NCBI GenBank assembly: GCA_008015235.1
Contig: SSFF01000015.1
Span: forward strand, 1 to 58,726
Length of the DNA: 58,726 bases
Direction of reading: 5' to 3'
From: Rhodoferax sp.
GTDB taxonomy: Bacteria > Pseudomonadota > Gammaproteobacteria > Burkholderiales > Burkholderiaceae_C
The notes below the pieces were generated by a model. It worked only from the letters and a program-made list of their open reading frames with translations, made no database searches and was not told the DNA's origin. Both the position numbers and the translations under genes were made by a program. Of the stretch, positions 8,221 to 15,470 are shown piece by piece; positions within the stretch are counted from its first letter, which is position 1, and each line of letters opens with the position of its first letter.

Positions 8221-9282
8221 ATGTCTCACCCTACCGAGCCCCGTTTGACCAGCTTGTCCCATGGAGGTGGCTGCGGCTGCAAGATCGCTCCAGGGGTGCT
8301 TTCCGACATCTTGAAGACCACCACGGGCATGCCACTGCCGCCCGAATTGCTGGTCGGCATCGAAACTTCGGACGACGCCGCGGTGTACCGGCTCAACGAC
8401 GAACAGGCCCTGATTGCGACCACCGATTTCTTCATGCCCATCGTCGACGACGCATTCGACTTTGGCCGCATTGCCGCCACCAACGCCATCTCCGATGTCT
8501 ATGCCATGGGCGGCACGCCCATCATGGCGCTGGCTTTGGTGGGCATGCCGATCAATGTGCTGTCGACTGACACCATCGGCCAGATCCTGGCCGGCGGAGC
8601 CTCGGTGTGCAAGGCGGCCGGCATACCGATTGCGGGCGGCCACACCATCGACTCGGTCGAGCCGATCTACGGCCTGGTGGCACTGGGCCTGGTGCACCCC
8701 AAGCGTGTGAAGCGCAACGCCGACGCCCGTGCGGGCGACGTGCTGGTGCTGGGCAAGCCGCTGGGCGTGGGCATCCTGTCGGCCGCGCTCAAGAAGGAAA
8801 AGCTCGACGCTGCGGGCTACCAGCGCATGATTGCCACCACCACCCAACTCAATACCCCCGGCCCCTTGCTGGCCGCAATCGACGGTGTGCACGCCATTAC
8901 CGACGTCACCGGCTTTGGTCTGGCAGGGCACGCCCTGGAAGTGGCGCGCGGGTCCGGTACCGTGGTCGAGATCGACTGGCACCGTGTGCCCTTGATCGAA
9001 GGGGTCGAAGACCTGGCTGCTGCGGGCATGGTGACCGGAGCTTCCGGCCGCAACTGGGCGGGGTACGGGAGTCAAGTGCAGTTGCCGGCGGACTTCGGTT
9101 CCGTGCGCCAGGCCCTGCTCAGCGACCCGCAAACCAGCGGTGGCCTGTTGGTGAGTTGCGCGCCCGAAGCGGTGGAGGCCGTGCTGGCCACTTTTACCGC
9201 CCAGGGCTTTGCCCAGGCCGCCGTCATTGGCCGCGTGCTGGAAGCCGACGCCGCCAGCCCAGCACGCTTGCGTGTTGCCTGA
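8221..9282 (+). CDS. selD: Selenide, water dikinase
   Basis: The 353-residue enzyme makes selenophosphate from selenide and ATP. Start 8221 (MSHPTEPRLTSLS) matches the usual SelD N-terminus; the open frame runs upstream without support. The catalytic loop reads HGGGCGCKIAP, so the redox residue is Cys, not Sec. The ATP-binding Asp cluster (TSDDAAVY, TTDFFMPIVDD), AATNAISDVYAMGG, AGGHTID and DVTGFGLAGHALE follow. Neither selA, selB nor the tRNA selenouridine synthase gene is in the window, so the use of selenophosphate cannot be told here. A flavoprotein of the kind fused to SelD in other bacteria is at 14241. Confidence 0.96.
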   Translation: MSHPTEPRLTSLSHGGGCGCKIAPGVLSDILKTTTGMPLPPELLVGIETSDDAAVYRLNDEQALIATTDFFMPIVDDAFDFGRIAATNAISDVYAMGGTPIMALALVGMPINVLSTDTIGQILAGGASVCKAAGIPIAGGHTIDSVEPIYGLVALGLVHPKRVKRNADARAGDVLVLGKPLGVGILSAALKKEKLDAAGYQRMIATTTQLNTPGPLLAAIDGVHAITDVTGFGLAGHALEVARGSGTVVEIDWHRVPLIEGVEDLAAAGMVTGASGRNWAGYGSQVQLPADFGSVRQALLSDPQTSGGLLVSCAPEAVEAVLATFTAQGFAQAAVIGRVLEADAASPARLRVA

Positions 9283-9286
9283 CCCC

Positions 9287-10252
9287 ATGGTTTCCCGACG
9301 ACAGTGGCTCCAGGCGCTTGCATCGCTGGCCGCCGGGTCGGCGTGGACCCAGGCCTGGGCCCAGGCCAAGCAGGGGGCCCGCAAGACCGGCCACCTGGTC
9401 ATCGTGGGTGGCGCCGAAGACCGTGTGCATGACCGGCTGGTGTTGCGCCGGTTCCTGGAGCTGAGTGGTGGGCCACTGGCCCGAATCCTGGTCTGTACGG
9501 CCGCCAGCGGCGACCCCGAGGGTTCCTGGAAGGGCTATGCCCCGGTCTTTGCCGACATGGGCGCCCAGAACGTGCAGCATCTGTCGATTCTTTCGTCCAG
9601 CGACGCCAACCAGCCGGCAGTGGCCGAACAGATACTGGCGGCGGACGGCATTTTCCTGACGGGCGGTGACCAGCGGCGGCTGATGGAGCGGCTTTGGGAG
9701 ACACAGGCGGCACGCGCCATCCACCTGGCCTTCCATGTCCAGGGGTGTACCTTGGGCGGTACCAGTGCCGGCGCGGCCGTCATGTCACGCGCCATGCTGG
9801 CCATCGGCGAGGCCACCCGTCGACCGCAGATGGACACGATCACGCTGGACATTGGCCTGGGGCTGTTGTCCAACGCCATCGTGGACCAGCATTTCAATGA
9901 ACGCTACCGCCTCGGCCGGCTGCTGTCGGCGCTGGCCCTCAGGAAGGACCTGCTGGGTGTCGGCATTGACGAGGACACTGCCCTGGTGGTCGAACGCAAC
10001 AAGGCCATTGAAGTTGTCGGCTCCGGCAATGTCACCATCGTCGATGGTCGCAGGATGCGCACCAACAGCCAGGAACTCCAGGCGCATGACCGCTTGGAGA
10101 TGATGGATGTCCGCCTGCATGTGCTCCCAGCTGGCAATCGCTATTCGGTGGCCCCCGCAGCCGCACAGGACGGTGCGAGCCCGCAGAGAACACCGTCCGC
10201 GTTCCTCGAAACGCTGAAACTGCTGGTGGAGCCGGGCCCGATTCGGGGCTGA
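9287..10252 (+). CDS. cphB: Cyanophycinase-like serine peptidase (S51), Tat signal
   Basis: The 321-residue protein begins MVSRRQWLQALASLAAGSAWTQ, a twin-arginine-like signal ending near AWAQA, so export is likely. The body matches cyanophycinases: VIVGGAEDR, GIFLTGGDQ, and the nucleophile elbow GGTSAGA with Ser160. These enzymes cut cyanophycin (multi-L-Asp-Arg polymer) to beta-Asp-Arg dipeptides. Start 9287 was chosen for the signal peptide and lies 4 bp after the selD stop, so cotranscription is likely. No cyanophycin synthetase is present, which with export suggests use of external polymer; this is inference. Confidence 0.88.
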   Translation: MVSRRQWLQALASLAAGSAWTQAWAQAKQGARKTGHLVIVGGAEDRVHDRLVLRRFLELSGGPLARILVCTAASGDPEGSWKGYAPVFADMGAQNVQHLSILSSSDANQPAVAEQILAADGIFLTGGDQRRLMERLWETQAARAIHLAFHVQGCTLGGTSAGAAVMSRAMLAIGEATRRPQMDTITLDIGLGLLSNAIVDQHFNERYRLGRLLSALALRKDLLGVGIDEDTALVVERNKAIEVVGSGNVTIVDGRRMRTNSQELQAHDRLEMMDVRLHVLPAGNRYSVAPAAAQDGASPQRTPSAFLETLKLLVEPGPIRG

Positions 10253-10663
10253 GCGCCAGGGATGGCGGCGGCGGGCCCTGTGCCCGATGCTGCTTTGCCC
10301 CCGGCCCCGTTCCCTATGGGGTAAAACGCGCCATTTCGAAAACATTCCCCACAGCCTGGTGCACCAAATTGGGCCAAGTGTCAATCCGCGGAACCGATAG
10401 GTAGACTGGTTTGGTCCTAGGAAAACCCGTTTTCCATAGGGAAATTTGACACTTGCTCTGAAAAAGCACGGGTCGTGTCTCACGGTCGATGTGTCACAAA
10501 TGCGACGATTCGTTTTTGATTGTTGCTGTTTTCGTTTTGGTGCGTACCATCCCGTCCCGTAGCCGTCCAGGGTGTGGGCTGCTGCACACCGCAAACCAAA
10601 AAACACGCCGGCCACACGCGGGCATGCCCCCGCAGGGCGGCGCTGAACAAATGACGGAGACGT
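10253..10663. promoter_or_regulatory. Long intergenic region with nested inverted repeats
   Basis: This 411-bp gap precedes the SGNH hydrolase gene and has no gene. A 10-bp perfect inverted repeat, CAAGTGTCAA (10375-10384) and TTGACACTTG (10446-10455), bounds an 81-bp segment. Inside it is a hairpin GGAAAAC-CC-GTTTTCC (10420-10435) flanked by CCTA and TAGG. TTCCCTATGG at 10310-10319 is also inverted relative to 10434-10443. TTGACA at 10446 resembles a -35 box, but no convincing -10 follows at 16-18 bp. The gap probably carries the promoter and control sites of the operon at 10664. Confidence 0.5.
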
Positions 10664-11935
10664 ATGAAAGCACTGATTCTGAAACTTTGCCTTGTGGCCG
10701 GTGCCTTGTTGGCCAGCACGGCCAGCATGGCAGCCACGCAGTCCGAAATGTTCGCCCGCCCAGGGGTCATCGGCGACTCCCTGTCGCAGGGCTTTTACGG
10801 TGCGACGGTGGAGAAGAAGACCCAGGACTGGGCCTATCCGGTGCTGGTGACCAAGCAGGCAGGCTCCTCCTTGTCCTACAACGTGCTGGAAGGTCCCTAC
10901 CTCAACTTCGAGGACGTGCTCAAACTCAACTGTGGTCCCATCTGCATCGTCAGCTCCATCCTCGGGGGCAATGCCAGCACGGTGACCCTGCCCAGCCACG
11001 CGGGGATTACCGGTGCCGAGTATTCGACGGTGCTGCGCACCAGCGGAAAGTGTGAAGACATCACCGCGCGCAAGTGGGAGCGCCAGTGGTACTGGGCCAC
11101 CTGGTACTGGTACACCTACCGCTGGGTCGAAGTGGCCGACTGCCAGACCCCCGACAAATTCCACCAGTACGGCCTGCGCGATGCCGGGACCCAGATGCAG
11201 GTCATGGAAAAGGTGAAGCCCAGCTTCCTGTTCGGCAGCGTCGGGGCCAACCATGTGCTGTGCACGGCCCTGCACACCAGCCTGGACTGTCTGGATGCAG
11301 GCCGCTTCTCGCGGGACTTCTCGGAAACCATGCGCCGGCTGTCGGCCATCGGTTCGATCAAGGGCGGGGTCATCTTCACGGTGCCCAACGTCACTTCCAT
11401 CGCCTACCTCGAAAAGTACGCAGACCCGCAAGGCCGCCCTGAATACAGCGGGCTGAAGCCGTTCTACCGTAGCGCGGTGTCCAGCCCCGACCAGGTGCTC
11501 GATGCCAACGAGGTGGCCACCATCACCAGCTTCCTGGGCACCATGAACAACGACATCAAGGCCCAGGGCGCCGCCATGGGCCTGGCCGTGGCCGACCTGA
11601 AGGTGGTGTTCGACGACATCCGTGAAAACGGTCGCCCCATCACGGGCCCCAACGGCACAGCCCCTGGTCTGGCACGCGCCAACTGGCCGCTGCCCAACCA
11701 GCCCGGTCTGTTTGGTCTGGATGGCGTGCACCCCAACATGCTGGGCCATGCGGTTTTTTCCAACGAGTTGATCAAGTCCATCAACGCCAAGTACGGCTAC
11801 CAGATTCCCAAGGTCTCCGAGTACAGCGCCTGGTACTACGACAGTCTCAACCGCGATCCGGTGGACCTGAAGAACTTCCTGGACAACAACCTGTTCGGTC
11901 AGTTCATTTCCTGGGTGATCGGCGTTTTCGCCTGA
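10664..11935 (+). CDS. Secreted SGNH/GDSL-family hydrolase
   Basis: The 423-residue product has a Sec signal peptide ([23 protein letters not shown]). It carries the SGNH landmarks: GDSLSQG with nucleophile Ser39, GSVGANH (the G-x-N oxyanion block) near residue 190, and DGVHPN with Asp353 and His356 completing the triad. Such enzymes are esterases, lipases or acyltransferases acting outside the cytoplasm. A Trp/Tyr-rich stretch (residues ~143-155) and several cysteines are unusual insertions. It heads a three-gene set with two membrane-anchored proteins. Start 10664 is supported by GACGGAGACGT just upstream. The substrate is unknown. Confidence 0.8.
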   Translation: MKALILKLCLVAGALLASTASMAATQSEMFARPGVIGDSLSQGFYGATVEKKTQDWAYPVLVTKQAGSSLSYNVLEGPYLNFEDVLKLNCGPICIVSSILGGNASTVTLPSHAGITGAEYSTVLRTSGKCEDITARKWERQWYWATWYWYTYRWVEVADCQTPDKFHQYGLRDAGTQMQVMEKVKPSFLFGSVGANHVLCTALHTSLDCLDAGRFSRDFSETMRRLSAIGSIKGGVIFTVPNVTSIAYLEKYADPQGRPEYSGLKPFYRSAVSSPDQVLDANEVATITSFLGTMNNDIKAQGAAMGLAVADLKVVFDDIRENGRPITGPNGTAPGLARANWPLPNQPGLFGLDGVHPNMLGHAVFSNELIKSINAKYGYQIPKVSEYSAWYYDSLNRDPVDLKNFLDNNLFGQFISWVIGVFA

Positions 11936-11956
11936 ACATCCGCATAGCGTATTGCC

Positions 11957-12694
11957 ATGAATCCACGCAAGCGTTGGTGGGTGCTGGCCGGCGTCGGCGC
12001 AGCGGCGGTGGTTCTGGTGGCTGTGCTGGCCACCAGCGAGGAATCAGCGTCCACCGTGGGCGACGCACCGGCAGCGCCGCTGCAGGTGGGTCAAGCCGGG
12101 ACCTTTTTCGGCCCGCTGCCAGCGCAGCCCCAAGGCCAGCCCGCGGCAGCACCATTGCCGCCGCCGACCGAGGCCCAGTCGGAAGTGGACAGGCTCTGGC
12201 CCCATGTCCGGCTGGGGCCGCCGAGTGCGCAGGAGCGCAGCCGCATCCGTGCCCAGTGGGTGCGGTTTGCGACCAGCTACCCGGACAACCTGTATGTCCC
12301 CTCGGAGTTCCGACCGGCGCTGAACGAGGAACAGCGCCAGGCTGCGCGCCAGCAACTCGACGACACCACGGCCATGGCCGCACGCATGGCCGCACAGAAG
12401 CATGCCGACCGCTATGCCCAGCCCCCGTCGGTGGCGGACCTGGCGCAGCGCCAGACTGGTGCGGCGCCCAGTGAGCAGCAGGCGCGCGCGTCCGGGGTGA
12501 CTCCGGCGCAGCAACGCAATTTCTTCAGCTACCGCATCCGCGAGCTGGAGTCCCGCATCCAGCTGGTGGAGTTCTACCTCGCCAGCGACGATTTGGCGGC
12601 CACCAAGAAAGCCGCCGCCACGAAAGAAGTAACGGTATGGAAAAAGGAACTGGAAGAACTGACCCGCCTGCGCGCCCAAATTCCAGAGTCCTGA
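11957..12694 (+). CDS. Membrane-anchored helical protein of unknown function
   Basis: The 245-residue protein has an N-terminal helix (RWWVLAGVGAAAVVLVAVLAT) after basic residues, an Ala/Pro/Gln-rich linker (~residues 30-75), and a charged, mostly helical body ending in RIRELESRIQLVEFYL and a Lys/Glu-rich coil. It begins 21 bp after the SGNH gene and overlaps the next gene by 58 bp. A small anchored helical protein beside a secreted hydrolase recalls lipase-specific foldases (LifO), but I see no sequence match to that family, so this is only an analogy. Function is unknown. Confidence 0.7.
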   Translation: MNPRKRWWVLAGVGAAAVVLVAVLATSEESASTVGDAPAAPLQVGQAGTFFGPLPAQPQGQPAAAPLPPPTEAQSEVDRLWPHVRLGPPSAQERSRIRAQWVRFATSYPDNLYVPSEFRPALNEEQRQAARQQLDDTTAMAARMAAQKHADRYAQPPSVADLAQRQTGAAPSEQQARASGVTPAQQRNFFSYRIRELESRIQLVEFYLASDDLAATKKAAATKEVTVWKKELEELTRLRAQIPES

Positions 12695-14259
12695 AGGCGA
12701 CGGTTGTCGTGGCGGTGCTGGCCGGTCTGGCTTGGGCGGTGCAGGCAGCCCGCTCGGTCCCGCTGTCGGCTCCGCCCGAGCCTGCGGTCAGAACCTTGGT
12801 GGAACTGCAGCAGGATCTGCAATCGCCCCAGGCACCGGTGCGTGCCCAGGCGGTACTGGCACTGACGCAGCAGCAGGATGCTGCTGCGCTGCCGACACTG
12901 CGCAGCCTGCTGCAGCGCGACCCCAGTGCCGCAGTGCGCGGTGTCGCCGCCATCGGCTTGGGCGCCTTGCAGGACCGGGAATCGACGTCCGCCATTGCCC
13001 AGCTGCTGGTGCATGACCGCGAGATTGCCGCGGACGTGCTGGTCGATGCCCTGGCGCGCATGGCCGATCCCGCCGGGGCGGCGGCGGTACTGCCATTGCT
13101 GGACAGCGACAACGATGTGCTGCGTCTGCAGGCGGTGGAAGCGCTGGTGGCGATGCAGGCGCAGGACCATGGCACCGCCATCCTGCGCATGGCACGGGCC
13201 AATCGGGATGTGGAAAAGGCCAAGACCTTCGCCATGGTGCTGGGTAAGCTGCGCGTGACACAGGCGCAGGACTACCTGCTGCAGCTGGCTCGCGACACGG
13301 AGCCGTCGCCCACCCTTGCGGCCAGCTACCTGGCTCTGGGGCGCATCGGCAGCGTGCGCGCCGTCCCGATGCTGGCGCAGGCCATGGGACAGGATTTCGA
13401 GAAGGGACGGGAAAACGCCCGAGAGGCGCTGATAGCCTTGCGGAGCCCGCAGGCCCTGCCGGCCATGCTGGCCTACCTTGGTCACGGCAACCGCGAGATC
13501 CGCTTTTCGGCCGCGCAGGTCATGGCGCACATACCGGACGCGGCGTCCGAAGCGCGCCTGCTCCAGATTCTGCGCACGCCGGGTTCGGTGGGCGCAGGCC
13601 CGGCAGCCTATGCACTGGGACGACTCAAGGTCCAGGCGGCTGTGACCCCTGTGGCTGAGCTTCTGGCCGACAAGGCCAGTCCAGAACGTGAGGTCCTGGC
13701 CCAGACGCTGGGTTGGCTCGGGGCCCGGGAGCACATTGCGCTGCTGATGCGCGTTCTGGCCGAGGACGAAGGTGATGCACGTTATGGTGCGGCCTGGTCG
13801 CTGGGGGTATTGCAGGCCGAGGAGGCGCTCGATGCGCTGCAACGTGCGGCCAGCGGCAACAATCTCAAGCTGGCCAACTACGCGATCGAGGCCTTGGGAA
13901 TGATCCGTTCCGAGGCGTCCCTGGGCTTTCTGGTTCGCAAGGCCAAGGATGCTCCGGAGTTGGCCAATGGCGTCATGGCCTCGATAGCCAATATTGCCGG
14001 GCGCCCGGCAGCCCAGGCCCTGGAAAAATTCGCGGCCCACGAGGACTTGCGCATCAGCCGCCCGGCGCTGCAGGCACTGGCACAGCGCAAGGATGCCAGC
14101 ACCGTGGCGGCGCTGATGGAGCTGATGGACAGTGTGGAGCCCGACAACCGCAAACAGGTCTATCTGGCCTTGAGTGCGGTCACCGGCCAGAAGCTGTCCA
14201 GTGCCCAGGCCTGGCACCACTGGTACGCCCAGCGCGAAACTCAGGGCGTCAAGCGGTAG
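12637..14259 (+). CDS. Membrane-anchored HEAT-repeat protein
   Basis: The 540-residue protein has one N-terminal hydrophobic helix (VLKATVVVAVLAGLAWAV, residues ~18-35) and then about 13 HEAT-like repeats of ~31 residues (pattern ALPTLRSLL..DPSAAVRGVAAIGLGAL). These form a helical solenoid, which usually binds proteins. The ATG at 12637 lies inside the previous gene in another frame, so the two are probably translationally coupled. The anchored solenoid would face the periplasm. It has no catalytic motif. It may scaffold or help fold or export the SGNH hydrolase upstream, which is inference from operon structure. Its 3' end overlaps the converging gene by 19 bp. Confidence 0.75.
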   Translation: MEKGTGRTDPPARPNSRVLKATVVVAVLAGLAWAVQAARSVPLSAPPEPAVRTLVELQQDLQSPQAPVRAQAVLALTQQQDAAALPTLRSLLQRDPSAAVRGVAAIGLGALQDRESTSAIAQLLVHDREIAADVLVDALARMADPAGAAAVLPLLDSDNDVLRLQAVEALVAMQAQDHGTAILRMARANRDVEKAKTFAMVLGKLRVTQAQDYLLQLARDTEPSPTLAASYLALGRIGSVRAVPMLAQAMGQDFEKGRENAREALIALRSPQALPAMLAYLGHGNREIRFSAAQVMAHIPDAASEARLLQILRTPGSVGAGPAAYALGRLKVQAAVTPVAELLADKASPEREVLAQTLGWLGAREHIALLMRVLAEDEGDARYGAAWSLGVLQAEEALDALQRAASGNNLKLANYAIEALGMIRSEASLGFLVRKAKDAPELANGVMASIANIAGRPAAQALEKFAAHEDLRISRPALQALAQRKDASTVAALMELMDSVEPDNRKQVYLALSAVTGQKLSSAQAWHHWYAQRETQGVKR

Positions 14260-15413
14260 CGTGCCAGGAAGCGCCGGTCGATGCGGTCTTTCCACCACCA
14301 GACCCAGCGCCCCTGCATGGTCCACTGGCCCCAGCTGGCAATGGCGGTCTTGTCACCGCAGGACAGCAGGTTCAGTGTGCGCTGGGGTGGCTGGTGCGCC
14401 ACCAGGGCCTGGCCGCGCACCGCAGCGGCCAGGTTGCGCATGAGCGCCGGGCCACTGCGCACGGCGTAGACACCGCTGCGCGCCAGGTTGCGGTCGGTGC
14501 GCGTACTGACATCGCCCACGGCAAAGACATGGGGCTGGTTGGTGGACTGCTGGAATGCGTTGACTTGCACAAAGCCCTGGGCGTCGAGTGCCAGTGCGCT
14601 GTCGCGCAGCCATGTGGGGGCATGGGCTCCCACGGCAATGATCGGCACATCGCAGGCCAGGCGGGCGCCGCAACCCAGCAGCACTTCGCCGTCGTGAAAA
14701 CCGGTCGCGTTCTCCTGCAGGATGGTGATGTGGCGCTTCTTGAGTGCGCGGGCAATGCGGGTCTGCACGGCAAGGCTGTACTCCACACCCGGGGCATGGT
14801 CGCCGCATACCAGGGTAATGGCACAGTGGGGTAGCCGCTGGCGCAAGGCCATGGCCATTTCCACGCCGCCGCCTCCGCCGCCGATGACGGCGATGCGCAG
14901 TGCACGCTCGTCGCCCAAGGTGGCCAGGCGCGGCCACAGCGCGGCAAAGCCTTCAATGGGACGCATGAATAGTGCGTGGGTGCGGGCACCGGGCATGGCG
15001 GCCTCGATGGTTTCGCGGTCCTGCACCGGCCCGGTGTTGATGCTGGCCCAGTCAAACGGAAGTTCCATGCCGTTGTCCAGGCGCACCATGCGCGCATCGG
15101 CATTGAATTCGGTCACGCTGGCCTGTAGCCAACGCACGCCAGCGCGCTTGACCAACTCGGGCAGGGGCACCACACACTCATCGACCTCATAGTGTCCGGC
15201 CACCATGCCCGGGATCATGCCCGAGTACATCTGGCGCGGGTACGGAGCCACCAGCACCACCTGCACGCCTACCAGAGGTTCCTTGGCCAGTTGCGACAGC
15301 ACATGCACGTGGGCATGGCCAGCACCCAGCAGCACCAGGATGTGGGGCTGGAAGCCGGGGCCGGTTTGGGGCCCTTGCGTATCGATGGCGTGCTGGAGGT
15401 TTTTGACTTGCAT
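14241..15413 (-). CDS. FAD-dependent pyridine nucleotide-disulfide oxidoreductase, SelD N-terminal type
   Basis: The 390-residue protein opens with an FAD-binding segment LVLLGAGHAHVHVL and has a second dinucleotide site IAVIGGGGGGVEMA near residue 178 and the late FAD motif VFAVGDV. It lacks the CxxxxC redox pair of disulfide reductases and resembles NDH-2-like proteins. The GAGHAHVHVL opening is the mark of a family (TIGR03169 as I recall it) that occurs fused to the N-terminus of SelD in some bacteria. Here it is a separate gene, 5 kb from selD and on the other strand. Substrate is unknown. It overlaps the HEAT gene tail to tail. Confidence 0.82.
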   Translation of the reverse strand: MQVKNLQHAIDTQGPQTGPGFQPHILVLLGAGHAHVHVLSQLAKEPLVGVQVVLVAPYPRQMYSGMIPGMVAGHYEVDECVVPLPELVKRAGVRWLQASVTEFNADARMVRLDNGMELPFDWASINTGPVQDRETIEAAMPGARTHALFMRPIEGFAALWPRLATLGDERALRIAVIGGGGGGVEMAMALRQRLPHCAITLVCGDHAPGVEYSLAVQTRIARALKKRHITILQENATGFHDGEVLLGCGARLACDVPIIAVGAHAPTWLRDSALALDAQGFVQVNAFQQSTNQPHVFAVGDVSTRTDRNLARSGVYAVRSGPALMRNLAAAVRGQALVAHQPPQRTLNLLSCGDKTAIASWGQWTMQGRWVWWWKDRIDRRFLARYRLTP

Positions 15414-15470
15414 GGTGTGGAGAACTGCCCCGGATTGTCACCGAAGTGCGCGCGGGGGCGTGCACAGGCT

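Noticed and set aside
9785..11749. 654-codon open frame on the minus strand
   Set aside because: It runs antisense across the end of the cyanophycinase gene, the intergenic repeats and the SGNH hydrolase gene. The translation has no recognisable fold, and long antisense frames are expected at this GC and codon bias.
12574..14325. 583-codon antisense frame opposite the HEAT-repeat gene
   Set aside because: The repeated HEAT codons create a mirrored open frame; the product is Gln/Arg/Gly-rich without domains.
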